From positions 7,449,559 to 7,513,558 of the forward strand of contig NZ_CP089746.1 of assembly GCF_029541745.1 (NCBI RefSeq): a DNA stretch of 64,000 bases, given 5' to 3'. The translations under genes and the position numbers were made by a program. This document shows positions 21,501 to 28,149 of the stretch, in pieces (position 1 is the stretch's first letter; each line of letters opens with the position of its first letter). Below the pieces are notes generated by a model, which did not search any database, was not told the origin of the DNA, and worked only from the letters and a program-made list of their open reading frames with translations. This DNA is from Streptomyces sp. LX-29. Its GTDB lineage: Bacteria > Actinomycetota > Actinomycetes > Streptomycetales > Streptomycetaceae.

Positions 21501-24500
21501 GCAGTCGGCGTCGCTGTCGGTGGCTGAGGTTGGTGCGGGTGGTGCTGGTTGGGCGGTGCTGGGTTTGGAGGATTCTGGTCTGCCGGCGTCGTTGGGTGTG
21601 GGTGAGGTCGTTTCGGATCTTGCCTCGCTGGGTGCTGGTGGTGTGGTGCCGGATGTGGTGCTGGTGCCGTGTCTGTCCGGTGCTGCGGATGTACGTGGTG
21701 CGACCGGTCGCGTCCTGGGCCTGCTGCAGGAGTGGCTGGGGGATGAGCGGTTCGCCGCGTCGCGTCTGGTGTGGGTGACCCGTGGTGCGGTTGCCGCGGG
21801 TGACGGTGAGGGTGTTGCGGATCTGGCGCATGCCGCGGTGTGGGGTCTGGTGCGCTCGGCGCAGTCGGAGAACCCGGGCCGGTTCGTCCTGGTGGATGTG
21901 GACGGGGACGAGGCTTCGGCGCTGGTGTTGCCGTCTGTTGTCGGCTCGGGTGAGTCGCAGGTGGCGGTGCGGGCTGGTGAGGTGCGTGTGCCGCGTCTGG
22001 CGCGTGCGACGGTCTCTTCGTCGTCTGATTCCCCTGTTTGGGATGTGGATGGCACCGTCTTGGTGACGGGTGGTACGGGTGCTCTGGGTGCGTTGGTGGC
22101 TCGGCATCTGGTGGCTGAGCATGGTGTCCGGCATCTGCTGTTGACCAGCCGCCGGGGCCTGGACGCTCCGGGCGCGGTCGAGCTGCGTGATGAGCTGACC
22201 GCACTGGGCGCTCGGGTGACGGTCGCGGCCTGTGATGCGGCTGATCGTGAGGCGCTTGCCGGGCTGCTGGGCACGATCCCCGTCGAGTATCCGCTGACGG
22301 GTGTCGTGCACACCGCGGGTGTGCTGGATGACGGTGTGATCGAGTCGCTGTCGTCGGAGCGGTTGGAGACGGTGCTGCGTCCGAAGGTGGACGCCGCGTT
22401 GAATCTGCATGAGCTGACGCGTGACCTCGATCTGTCCGCGTTCGTGTTGTTCTCCTCGGCGGCTGGGCTTCTGGGTGCGTCGGGTCAGGGCAACTATGCG
22501 GCGGCGAATGCGTTCTTGGACGCGTTGGCTGAGCGGCGTCGTGCGGAGGGTCTGGCGGGTCAGTCGCTGGCTTGGGGTCTGTGGGCTCAAGCCAGTGGCA
22601 TGACCGGCGACCTCGACGACGAGGATCTGCGGCGCCTGACCCGTATGGGGCTGAGTCCGCTCTCCACCGAGCAGGGCCTGGCGTTGTTCGACGGTGCTTG
22701 CGCCGCGGACGAGGCCGTGGTCGCGCCGGTGCGCCTCGACACCGCGGCACTTCGCGCCCAGGCCGGTGCCGTCGGCCTGCCCGCACTGTTGCGCGGGCTG
22801 GTTCGCGAGCCGGCCCGGCGCAGTGCCGCGTCCGCGGCGGCAGCGGAGGCCGGCGCTTCGGCGCTCCGGCAGCAGCTGGCGGGACTGTCCGACACCGAGG
22901 CCCACCGCGTCCTGCTGGATCTGGTGCGGACGAACGCGGCGGCCGTCCTCGGCCATGCGTCCGGCGGAGGCATCGAGTCGACCCGGGCCTTCCGCGAGCT
23001 GGGCTTCGACTCGCTGACCGCCGTCGAACTGCGTAACCGGCTCAGCGCCGTCACCGGTCTGCGCCTGCCCGCCACGATGGTCTTCGACTACCCGACGCCG
23101 GAGGCCCTGGTCGACTTCCTCCTGGGCGAGCTGCTGGAATCCGCGCGGGAATCCGGGCCGGCGACGCAGGCTCCGGTCGCCGCCGCCGCCACCGACGACG
23201 ACCTGATCGCGATCGTGGGCATGGGTTGCCGCTACCCGGGCGGGGTCACCTCCCCGGAGGAGCTGTGGCAACTCGTGTCGGCCGGCGGGGACGCGGTCTC
23301 CGCCTTTCCCACGGACCGTGGCTGGGTGCTGGACGGCCTGCACGACCCCGACCGCCGGCGGCACGGGACCTCCACCACGCTCAGTGGCGGATTCCTCTAC
23401 GACGCGGCGGACTTCGACGCGGAGTTCTTCGGGATCTCGCCCCGTGAGGCGCTGGCGATGGACCCGCAGCAGCGACTGCTGCTGGAGACCTCGTGGGAGG
23501 CGTTCGAGCGCGCGGGTATCGATCCGCTGTCGGTGCGCGGCAGCCGTACCGGCGTCTTCGCGGGCGTGATGTACCACGACTACGGCGCGCGGCTGACCTC
23601 GGTCCCCGACGGTGTCGAGGGCTACGTCGGCAACGGCAGCGCGGGCAGTGTGGCCACCGGTCGGGTGGCGTACACGCTGGGGCTTGAGGGTCCGGCGGTG
23701 ACGGTGGACACGGCGTGTTCGTCGTCGCTGGTGGCCCTGCACCTGGCGGCGCAGTCGCTGCGGCAGGGTGAGTGCTCGATGGCGCTGGTCGGTGGTGTGA
23801 CCGTGCTGTCGACGCCGGACGTGTTCGTCGAGTTCAGCCGCCAGGGCGGTCTGGCGGGGGACGGCCGTTGCAAGGCGTTCGCCGGTGCGGCGGACGGCAC
23901 CGGTTGGGCCGAGGGTGCGGGCATGCTGCTCATCGAGCGGCTGTCCGATGCCCAGCGGAACGGCCACCCCGTGCTGGCCGTCGTCCGTGGTTCGGCGGTG
24001 AACCAGGATGGTGCCTCGAACGGTCTGACGGCGCCGAACGGTCCGTCGCAGCAGCGGGTGATCCAGCAGGCGCTGGCCAGCGCCCGGCTCTCCGCCGATC
24101 AGGTGGACGCGGTCGAGGCGCATGGCACGGGCACCACGCTGGGTGACCCGATCGAGGCCCAGGCGCTGCTCGCGACATACGGGCAGAACCGCGCTGACGA
24201 CCGTCCGTTGTGGTTGGGTTCGGTGAAGTCGAACCTGGGTCACACGCAGGCGGCGGCTGGTGTCGCCGGGATCATCAAGATGGTGATGGCGATGCGACAC
24301 GGTGTGCTGCCGCAGACCCTGCACGTCGACGAGCCGACGCCGCATGTGGACTGGACGGCGGGCGCGGTCGAGCTGCTGACCGAGCAGATCGCCTGGCCCG
24401 AGACGGGCCGGCCCCGCCGGGCGGGCGTGTCCTCCTTCGGCGTCAGCGGCACCAACGCGCACGTCATCCTCGAAGGTGTTGCGGTCGTCGAACTTCCTGA

Positions 24501-27500
24501 GGACGCGGCTGCCCCGGCTGCTGACAGCGGTGCTGTGGTGCCGTGGGTGTTGTCGGCGCGGAGTGTGGAGGCGTTGCGGGCGCAGGCTCGGCAGTTGGCA
24601 TCCTTCGTCGGGGAGCGGCCGGAGCTGGGTTCGGTGGATGTGGGTCATTCGCTGGTGACGGGCCGGTCGGTGTTCCGGCACCGTTCGGTGGTCCTCGCTG
24701 AAACTCGTGAGTCCGCGCTGCGTTCCCTTGCCGCGTTCGCTGAGGGCGGCGATGTCTCCGGTGTGGTGCGTGCCGAGGCGAGTGTCTCCGGTGGCGCGGT
24801 GTTCGTCTTCCCTGGTGGGGGTTGGCAGTGGGTGGGGATGGCGGTGGAGCTGTTGGAGGCTTCGCCGGTCTTCGCCGCGCGGATGGCCGAGTGCGCGGCC
24901 GCGTTGGCGCCGTTCACGGACTGGTCGCTGCTTGATGTGGTGCGCGATGAGTCGGGGGAGTGGCTGGAGCGGGTCGATGTGGTCCAGCCCGTGATGTGGG
25001 CGATCATGGTGTCGCTGGCCGCGGTGTGGCAGTCGCATGGTGTGGAGCCTGCCGCGGTGGTGGGTCATTCGCAGGGTGAGATCGCGGCGGCGTGTGTGGC
25101 CGGCGCGCTCACTCTGGAGGATGGTGCGCGGGTCGTGGCGCTTCGGGGCCGGTTGCTGACGGATCTGCCCGGTGACGGGGTGATGTTGTCGGTGGCGTTG
25201 CCGTTGGAGCAGGTCGCGGAGCGGGTCGAGGAGTTCGGCGGCGCGGTGTCGGTGGCGGCGGTGAACGGTCCGGGTTCGGTGGTCGTCTCCGGTGACCGTG
25301 AGGTGCTGCGGGCTCTGCAGAGTGAGTGGAAGGCCGCGGGGGCTCGGACGAGTTCGGTGCCGATGGGTTACGCCTCGCACTCGGCGCAGGTGGAGCCGAT
25401 CGAGGACCGCATGCTGGAGGTCCTGGCACCCGTCCAGCCGCGTGGTTCCCGTGTCCCGTTCTACTCCTCCGTGACCGGTACCCGGATCGACACCTCGGGT
25501 CTGGATGCCGCGTACTGGTACCGGAACCTGCGGCAGACGGTGGAGTTCGCCAAGGCCGTTGGCACGCTGCTGGATGAGGGGCATGACGCGTTCATCGAGA
25601 CCAGCGCGCACCCGGTGCTGATGATGGGCGTGCAGGAGTCCGCGGAGGCCGCCGACCGTTCGGTGGTGACCGTGGGCACGCTGCGCCGTGGTGAGGGGGG
25701 TCGGGAGCGGCTGCTCACCTCGCTGGCCGAGGCGCACGCGCGCGGAGTCGATGTGGACTGGACCTCGCTGTTCGCGGACAGCGGGGCGCGCCGGGTCGAC
25801 CTGCCCACCTATCCCTTCCAGCGCGAGCGCTACTGGCTCGACGCTTCCGCTCCGGTGCCGGAGCCCGTCGCCGGGCAGAGCGCGGGGGTCGCGGAGACCC
25901 TTTTCTGGGAGGCGGTCGAGAGTGAGGACGTCGCCGCGGTCGCCGGCACGCTCGCGATCGACAGCACCGACACGCAGTCCGCGCTGAGCCCGCTGGTGCA
26001 GGCCCTGTCGTCCTGGCGGCGGCGCCACCGCGAGCAGGAAGTGGCGGACTCCTGGCGGTACCACACCACGTGGCAGCCGCTCGCCGGCACACCGGAGGGC
26101 GCGCTGTCCGGGACCTGGCTCGTGGTGAAGACGACCAGTCACCAGGACGACGGAACCGTCAGTGGTGCCATCGAGGCGCTGACCGCGCACGGCGTCCGCG
26201 TCGTCACGGCCGAACTGACCGAAGCCGACCTCGACCGCGCGGCCCTTGCCGAGCGCCTGACCGGCCTGGTCCCCGGCGGCGAGCAGGACGGCGCGGACCC
26301 GCTCCAGGGCGAGACGTCCGCCTTCACCGGCGTGCTGTCGATGCTGGCGCTCGACGAGCAGCCGCTGAAGGAGCACCCGGACACTCCGGCCGGCTTCGCA
26401 CTGACCGTGGCGCTCCTCCAGGCGCTCGGCGACGCCGGGATCGCGGCGCCGCTGTGGTGCGCGACGCGAGGCGCCGTCGGCGTCAGCCCGGCCGACCCCG
26501 TCACCAGCCCGGCCCAGGCACTGGTCTGGGGCTTCGGCCGGGTCGCCGGTCTGGAGCACCCCGAGCAGTGGGCCGGCCTGGTCGACCTGCCGGAGACGCT
26601 GGACCAGCGGAGCCGGTCCCTGCTCTGCGGGGTGCTGGCCGGAAGGGACGACGAGGACCAGCTCGCCGTCCGTACGTCCGGGGTGTTCGGCCGCCGGCTG
26701 GAGCGCGCCCCGCTGGGCGCTGCCCCGGCGGCACGGGACTGGCAGCCCTCCGGCACCGTCCTGATCACCGGTGGCACCGGCGCGCTGGGCGCCCACACCG
26801 CACGCTGGCTGGTCCGCGCGGGCGCCGATCACTTGCTGCTGGTCAGCAGGCGCGGCCCCGACGCGCCCGGGGTGGCGGAGCTGGAGACCGAGCTCGCCGA
26901 GAGCGGCGCCCGCGTCACCGTGGCCGCCTGCGACGTCACCGACCGGGAAGCCGTGGCACGGCTCCTCGACTCGGTGCCCGCCGAGCACCCGCTCACCGCG
27001 GTGGTGCACACGGCGGCCGTTCTGGACGACAGCATGGTGGACTCGCTGACGCCGGAGCAGCTGGACCGGGCCCTGCGGGTGAAGGTGGGCGGTGCGCTGC
27101 ACCTGCACGAACTCACCCAGGACATGGACCTCTCCGCGTTCGTGCTCTTCTCCTCGGTCGCCGGCACCATCGGCGCCTCGGGGCAGGGGAACTACGCGCC
27201 CGGAAACGCCTACCTGGACGCGCTGGCGCACCACCGCCGCAGCCGCGGACTGGCGGCCACCTCGGTGGCCTGGGGCGCCTGGGACGGCGACGGCATGGCC
27301 GACGGCTCGTTCGGCGAGCTGCTGGACCGGCACGGTCTGCCCGCGATGGACCCCGGTCTCGCCACGGCCGCCCTGCGGCGGTCCCTGGACCACGACGACA
27401 CCTGCGTCATGGTCGCCGACGTCGCCTGGGAACGCTTCTCCGTCGCCCTGACCGCCAGCCGGCCGAACCCGTTCATCAGCGGCATCGAGGAAGTGCGCCG

Positions 27501-28095
27501 ACTGCGCGGCTCCGGCTCCGGTTCCGGAACCGACGCCGGCGCCGAAACGGCGGCGCAGGTGCCGGAGCTGGTGGCGCAGCTGGCCGGCACCGCGGCGGAC
27601 CAGCGGCGTGCGCTGCTGGTCGAAGCGGTGCGCGCCCAGGCGGCCGCCGTACTCGGATACACCTCGCAGGGGGCCATCCGGGGCGACCGGGCCTTCCGCG
27701 AGCTCGGGCTCGACTCGGTCACCGCCGTCGAACTGCGCAACCGGCTCGGTGCCCTCACCGGCCTGCGCCTGCCGACCGGCCTGGTCTTCGACTACCCGAA
27801 CCCGGAGGCCGTGGCCGACTTCCTCCTGCAGGAACTCGACCCGGACGCGGGAGAGGGCGGCGAGGCGTCGTCCGCCTCGGCCCTCGAGGAGTTCGAGAAG
27901 CTGGAGACCACGCTCCTGGAGATGGAACCCGACAGCTCCGTGCGCACCCGGATCATGATGCGCATGCAGGCGCTGGTCTCGCAGTGGCGGGAGCCGGGCG
28001 ACCCGGAGCCCGGCCCGAGTGAGACCGACGACCTCCAGTCGGCCACGGATGACGAGATGTTCGACCTGCTCAGCAAGAAGTTCGGAATTTCTTGA
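12547..28095 (+). CDS. Modular type I PKS, three modules: (KS-AT-DH-KR-ACP)2-(KS-AT-KR-ACP)
   Basis: 5182 residues, the largest protein here. The ATG at 12547 follows AGGTGA with about seven bases spacing and gives a coiled-coil docking start (MENEDKLLQYLQRVTADL); the longer open frame upstream is only a shadow of the preceding gene. Approximate residues: KS 34-460, AT 571-870, DH 935-1210, KR 1416-1625, ACP 1690-1775; KS 1796-2220, AT 2327-2630, DH 2694-2975, KR 3168-3360, ACP 3440-3525; KS 3552-3980, AT 4085-4390, KR 4736-4960, ACP 5005-5100; docking tail 5112-5182. AT signatures are malonyl (GHSIGE/HAFH), methylmalonyl and methylmalonyl (GHSQGE/YASH). All three KSs keep Cys-His-His and all KRs keep LDD with Ser/Tyr. 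Oddities: the second DH has HxxxD and an altered YGDVF motif, and the third AT has an altered oxyanion-loop motif (GGGWQ). Confidence 0.97.
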   Translation: MENEDKLLQYLQRVTADLDQAHARLKEIEDTAQEPIAIVGMGCRYPGGVTSPDELWQLVTAGRDAMSAFPTGRGWNLEELFDPDPDRPGTSYVREGGFIHDADGFDATFFGISPREALAMDPQQRLSLEAAWEALERAGITPQSLRGSRTGVFVGSSGQDYATLLRQSAEDVEGYLMTGNTPSVVSGRASYTLGLEGPAVTVDTACSSSLVALHLACHALRQGECTMALAGGVSVMAIPSVFVEFSRQRGLASDGRCKSFAGAADGTGWAEGVGMLVLERLSDAERNGHRVLAVVRGSAVNQDGASNGLTAPNGPSQQRVIRQALANARLSAGQVDVVEAHGTGTTLGDPIEAQALLETYGQDRPQGRPLLLGSIKSNFGHSQAAAGVAGVIKMVMAMRHGVLPQTLHVDEPSPHIDWSAGAVELLTEQVAWPKTDQPRRAGVSSFGVSGTNAHVILEQAPTAAESWQPADGEKTPTPLGDATPVLPWVLSARSTDALRAQARNLAAHLASSPALSLPDVGLSLATTRTAFEYRAAVVASDHEEFRTALEALAAGETPAGTVQGAVSPGRLAVLFTGQGAQRLGMGRELYERFPVFAEAFDAVCAELDRFLGQPLREAIFGSDAELLDQTGNTQPALFAIEVALFRLAESWGIRPDFVAGHSIGELSAAHVAGVLSLKDAATLVAARARLMQSLPQGGAMVSIAAPEKDVRSALEGVAGVSVAAVNGPASVVISGDADAVARISDGFAADGVKTKQLRVSHAFHSPHMDAMLADFRRFADILTYHAPRIPVVSNVTGKIATAEELCSAEYWVRHVREAVRFADGIRTLESQGVTRFLELGPDGTLSAMARDCLTEGSEAALVPALRRDRPEERSLLTALSRLHAHGVPADWEAVFAGTGARRVELPTYAFQRRQYWPKPSATQAGDVSAAGLTRAEHPLLGAAVGLADGDGYLFTGRLSVETHPWLADHMIGGAVVVPGTAILELAVRAGDQAGCDRVDELTLEAPLVLPEHGAVQLQISVGAPDDSGHHPFDLYSRPATAEADGPWTHHAGGVLAAAKRGTPATDLEAWPPADATEADIDGVYERLAENGTVYGPTFRGLRRVWRRGEDAFAEVALPEGAEADAPLFGLHPALLDAALHPVGIGDGLLVRDTGGARLPFAWTGVSLHATGATSLRVRLRSIGTDTLSIEAADARGALVASVESLVLRPVAPEDLASTPQQQSLYRVDWQSASLPVAEVGAGGAGWAVLGSEDSGLPASWGVGEVVSDLASLGAGGVVPDVVLVPCLSGGSGAADVRGATGRVLGLLQEWLGDERFAASRLVWVTRGAVSAGAGEGVADLAHAAVWGLVRSAQSENPDRFVLVDVDGDEASALVLPSVVGSGESQVAVRAGEVRVPRLARATVSSSSDSPVWDVDGTVLVTGGTGALGALVARHLVAEHGVRHLLLTSRRGVDAPGAVELRDELTALGARVTVAACDAADREALAGLLGTIPAEYPLSGVVHTAGVLDDGVIESLSSERLETVLRPKVDAALNLHELTRDLDLSAFVLFSSAAGLLGASGQGNYAAANAFLDALAERRRAEGLAGQSLAWGLWAQAGGMTGGLAEADVSRMTRAGLRPLSEPDGLALLDAARAAGDATLAPIHLDPAGFATQPGLPAVLRSLVRTPARRTAHAGVGASTGGAEAEKLMRRLAQASAAERGRVLLDLVRTRAAAVLGHADADAVPARLGFLDAGFDSLTAVELRNALGSATGLRLPPTLLFDYPTPMALAEHLREELVGEARGPLLPTPSESTGTDDDLIAIVGMSCRYPGGVTSPEELWELLAAGGDGISEFPSDRGWQIDRLFDADPDRTGTSYVREGGFLHDAIEFDAGFFGISPREALAMDPQQRLLLETSWEALERAGIDPLSVRGSRTGVFAGVMYHDYGARLHEVPEGLEGFLGNGSASSVVSGRVSYTLGLEGPALTVDTACSSSLVTLHLACQALRQGECTMALAGGVTVMSTPGVFVEFSRQRGLAADGRCKSFSDSADGTGWAEGVGMLVLERLSDAERNGHQVLAVVRGSAVNQDGASSGLTAPNGPSQQRVIQQALASARVSADQVDAVEAHGTGTTLGDPIEAQALLATYGQGRPDDRPLWLGSVKSNLGHTQAAAGVAGIIKMVMAMRHGVLPRTLHVDQPSTKVDWSAGAVELLTEQVAWPETGRPRRAGISSFGVSGTNAHVILEGVAAGERSEDATAPAADGAAVVPWVLSARSVEALRAQARQLASFVADRPRLDLTDAGFSLATGRANLEHRAVVLGSDHEELALGLTALVNDQATAQAVRGVSGSPGGVVFVFPGQGSQWLGMAVELLEASPVFAARMAECGAALAPFTDWSLLDVVRDESGVWLERVDVVQPVLWAVMVSLAAVWESHGVEPAAVVGHSQGEIAAAAVAGALTLEDAARVVALRSRLLLDLSGDGGMLSVALPVERVAERIGGFGDAVSVAAVNGPGSVVVSGERVVLLELQAGWEAEGVRARMVPVDYASHSAQVEEIEGRLLEVLAPIQPRNARVPFYSSVTGARIDTTGLDAGYWYRNLRQTVEFANATATLLDEGHGAFIEASAHPVLLMGVQETADAADRPVVTIGTLRREEGGRQRLFTSLAEAYTQGVEVDWASVFAGVGARRVDLPTYPFQRQRYWLDAAPGAGDIGSAGLTAADHPLLGAAIGLADADTHLFTGRLSLHTHAWLADHAVMDTVLLPGTAFVELAVRAGDEVGGARVEELTLEAPLTLPEQGWVRLQLVVGAADEAGRRSLTIHSRVEGEAAPADEQVWTRHASGVLSGDVKPASFDLEAWPPADAVEAPAGDAYERFAAAGYVYGDVFQGLRRAWRRGDDIFAELALPEDAVAEAGRFGLHPALLDSALHAFALENSGDARLPFEWRGVSLHASGASVLRVHISPADDGAVSLAVADGTGAPVASVDALSLRPVSKEQLDGARRGSDLPLYRVDWQSASLSVAEVGAGGAGWAVLGLEDSGLPASLGVGEVVSDLASLGAGGVVPDVVLVPCLSGAADVRGATGRVLGLLQEWLGDERFAASRLVWVTRGAVAAGDGEGVADLAHAAVWGLVRSAQSENPGRFVLVDVDGDEASALVLPSVVGSGESQVAVRAGEVRVPRLARATVSSSSDSPVWDVDGTVLVTGGTGALGALVARHLVAEHGVRHLLLTSRRGLDAPGAVELRDELTALGARVTVAACDAADREALAGLLGTIPVEYPLTGVVHTAGVLDDGVIESLSSERLETVLRPKVDAALNLHELTRDLDLSAFVLFSSAAGLLGASGQGNYAAANAFLDALAERRRAEGLAGQSLAWGLWAQASGMTGDLDDEDLRRLTRMGLSPLSTEQGLALFDGACAADEAVVAPVRLDTAALRAQAGAVGLPALLRGLVREPARRSAASAAAAEAGASALRQQLAGLSDTEAHRVLLDLVRTNAAAVLGHASGGGIESTRAFRELGFDSLTAVELRNRLSAVTGLRLPATMVFDYPTPEALVDFLLGELLESARESGPATQAPVAAAATDDDLIAIVGMGCRYPGGVTSPEELWQLVSAGGDAVSAFPTDRGWVLDGLHDPDRRRHGTSTTLSGGFLYDAADFDAEFFGISPREALAMDPQQRLLLETSWEAFERAGIDPLSVRGSRTGVFAGVMYHDYGARLTSVPDGVEGYVGNGSAGSVATGRVAYTLGLEGPAVTVDTACSSSLVALHLAAQSLRQGECSMALVGGVTVLSTPDVFVEFSRQGGLAGDGRCKAFAGAADGTGWAEGAGMLLIERLSDAQRNGHPVLAVVRGSAVNQDGASNGLTAPNGPSQQRVIQQALASARLSADQVDAVEAHGTGTTLGDPIEAQALLATYGQNRADDRPLWLGSVKSNLGHTQAAAGVAGIIKMVMAMRHGVLPQTLHVDEPTPHVDWTAGAVELLTEQIAWPETGRPRRAGVSSFGVSGTNAHVILEGVAVVELPEDAAAPAADSGAVVPWVLSARSVEALRAQARQLASFVGERPELGSVDVGHSLVTGRSVFRHRSVVLAETRESALRSLAAFAEGGDVSGVVRAEASVSGGAVFVFPGGGWQWVGMAVELLEASPVFAARMAECAAALAPFTDWSLLDVVRDESGEWLERVDVVQPVMWAIMVSLAAVWQSHGVEPAAVVGHSQGEIAAACVAGALTLEDGARVVALRGRLLTDLPGDGVMLSVALPLEQVAERVEEFGGAVSVAAVNGPGSVVVSGDREVLRALQSEWKAAGARTSSVPMGYASHSAQVEPIEDRMLEVLAPVQPRGSRVPFYSSVTGTRIDTSGLDAAYWYRNLRQTVEFAKAVGTLLDEGHDAFIETSAHPVLMMGVQESAEAADRSVVTVGTLRRGEGGRERLLTSLAEAHARGVDVDWTSLFADSGARRVDLPTYPFQRERYWLDASAPVPEPVAGQSAGVAETLFWEAVESEDVAAVAGTLAIDSTDTQSALSPLVQALSSWRRRHREQEVADSWRYHTTWQPLAGTPEGALSGTWLVVKTTSHQDDGTVSGAIEALTAHGVRVVTAELTEADLDRAALAERLTGLVPGGEQDGADPLQGETSAFTGVLSMLALDEQPLKEHPDTPAGFALTVALLQALGDAGIAAPLWCATRGAVGVSPADPVTSPAQALVWGFGRVAGLEHPEQWAGLVDLPETLDQRSRSLLCGVLAGRDDEDQLAVRTSGVFGRRLERAPLGAAPAARDWQPSGTVLITGGTGALGAHTARWLVRAGADHLLLVSRRGPDAPGVAELETELAESGARVTVAACDVTDREAVARLLDSVPAEHPLTAVVHTAAVLDDSMVDSLTPEQLDRALRVKVGGALHLHELTQDMDLSAFVLFSSVAGTIGASGQGNYAPGNAYLDALAHHRRSRGLAATSVAWGAWDGDGMADGSFGELLDRHGLPAMDPGLATAALRRSLDHDDTCVMVADVAWERFSVALTASRPNPFISGIEEVRRLRGSGSGSGTDAGAETAAQVPELVAQLAGTAADQRRALLVEAVRAQAAAVLGYTSQGAIRGDRAFRELGLDSVTAVELRNRLGALTGLRLPTGLVFDYPNPEAVADFLLQELDPDAGEGGEASSASALEEFEKLETTLLEMEPDSSVRTRIMMRMQALVSQWREPGDPEPGPSETDDLQSATDDEMFDLLSKKFGIS
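12637..17880 (+). other. PKS module M3: KS-AT(malonyl)-DH-KR(B-type)-ACP
   Basis: AT about 14258-15140 with GHSIGE and HAFH (malonyl). DH about 15350-16180 with a complete HxxxGxxxxP motif and DAALH. KR catalytic part about 16780-17420 with LDD and QGNYAAAN. ACP about 17600-17870. Expected: an E double bond. Unlike the other malonyl ATs, this one uses G/C-ending codons throughout, so it has escaped the DNA homogenisation seen elsewhere. Confidence 0.92.
16780..17464 (+). repeat. KR cassette of M3, identical to that of M7
   Basis: 685 bases that I read as identical to 37636-38320. It covers the catalytic KR and the start of the KR-ACP linker. Related but less perfect copies begin near 22040, 32380 and 43280. 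Confidence 0.87.
17929..23130 (+). other. PKS module M4: KS-AT(methylmalonyl)-DH(variant)-KR(B-type)-ACP
   Basis: AT about 19525-20450 (GHSQGE, YASH). DH about 20628-21470: His codon 20725-20727 is present, but the motif reads HAVMD (Asp codon 20737-20739) and the usual YGPxF is YGDVF near 21106-21120; DSALH is intact. KR about 22040-22620 is complete. Expected: an alpha-methyl alkene if the DH works, otherwise a methyl-branched alcohol. Confidence 0.88.
19505..20572 (+). repeat. Methylmalonyl-AT cassette, copy 2
   Basis: Partner of 7521-8588 at a constant offset of 11984 bases. The last 200 bases are identical by eye. Confidence 0.87.
23191..27850 (+). other. PKS module M5: KS-AT(methylmalonyl, variant)-KR(B-type)-ACP
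   Basis: No DH. The AT (about 24790-25700) has GHSQGE and YASH, but its N-terminal GQGSQ motif is GGGWQ. A dimerisation-like LFWEAVE segment (about 25900) precedes the KR (about 26040-27430; LDD and catalytic Tyr in NYAPGN). ACP has GLDSV with the phosphopantetheine Ser. Expected: beta-hydroxyl with alpha-methyl. Confidence 0.9.
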
Positions 28096-28139
28096 CCTCA
28101 CCGCTCCCTTCTGCTGTGACGTGTCGAGTTCCCAAGTAC

Positions 28140-28143
28140 GGAG
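28140..28143 (+). promoter_or_regulatory. Ribosome-binding site fixing the ATG 28150 start
   Basis: GGAG with six bases to ATG 28150. The in-frame TTG at 28147 would leave only three bases, so ATG 28150 is preferred. Confidence 0.75.
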
Positions 28144-28149
28144 ATTTTG

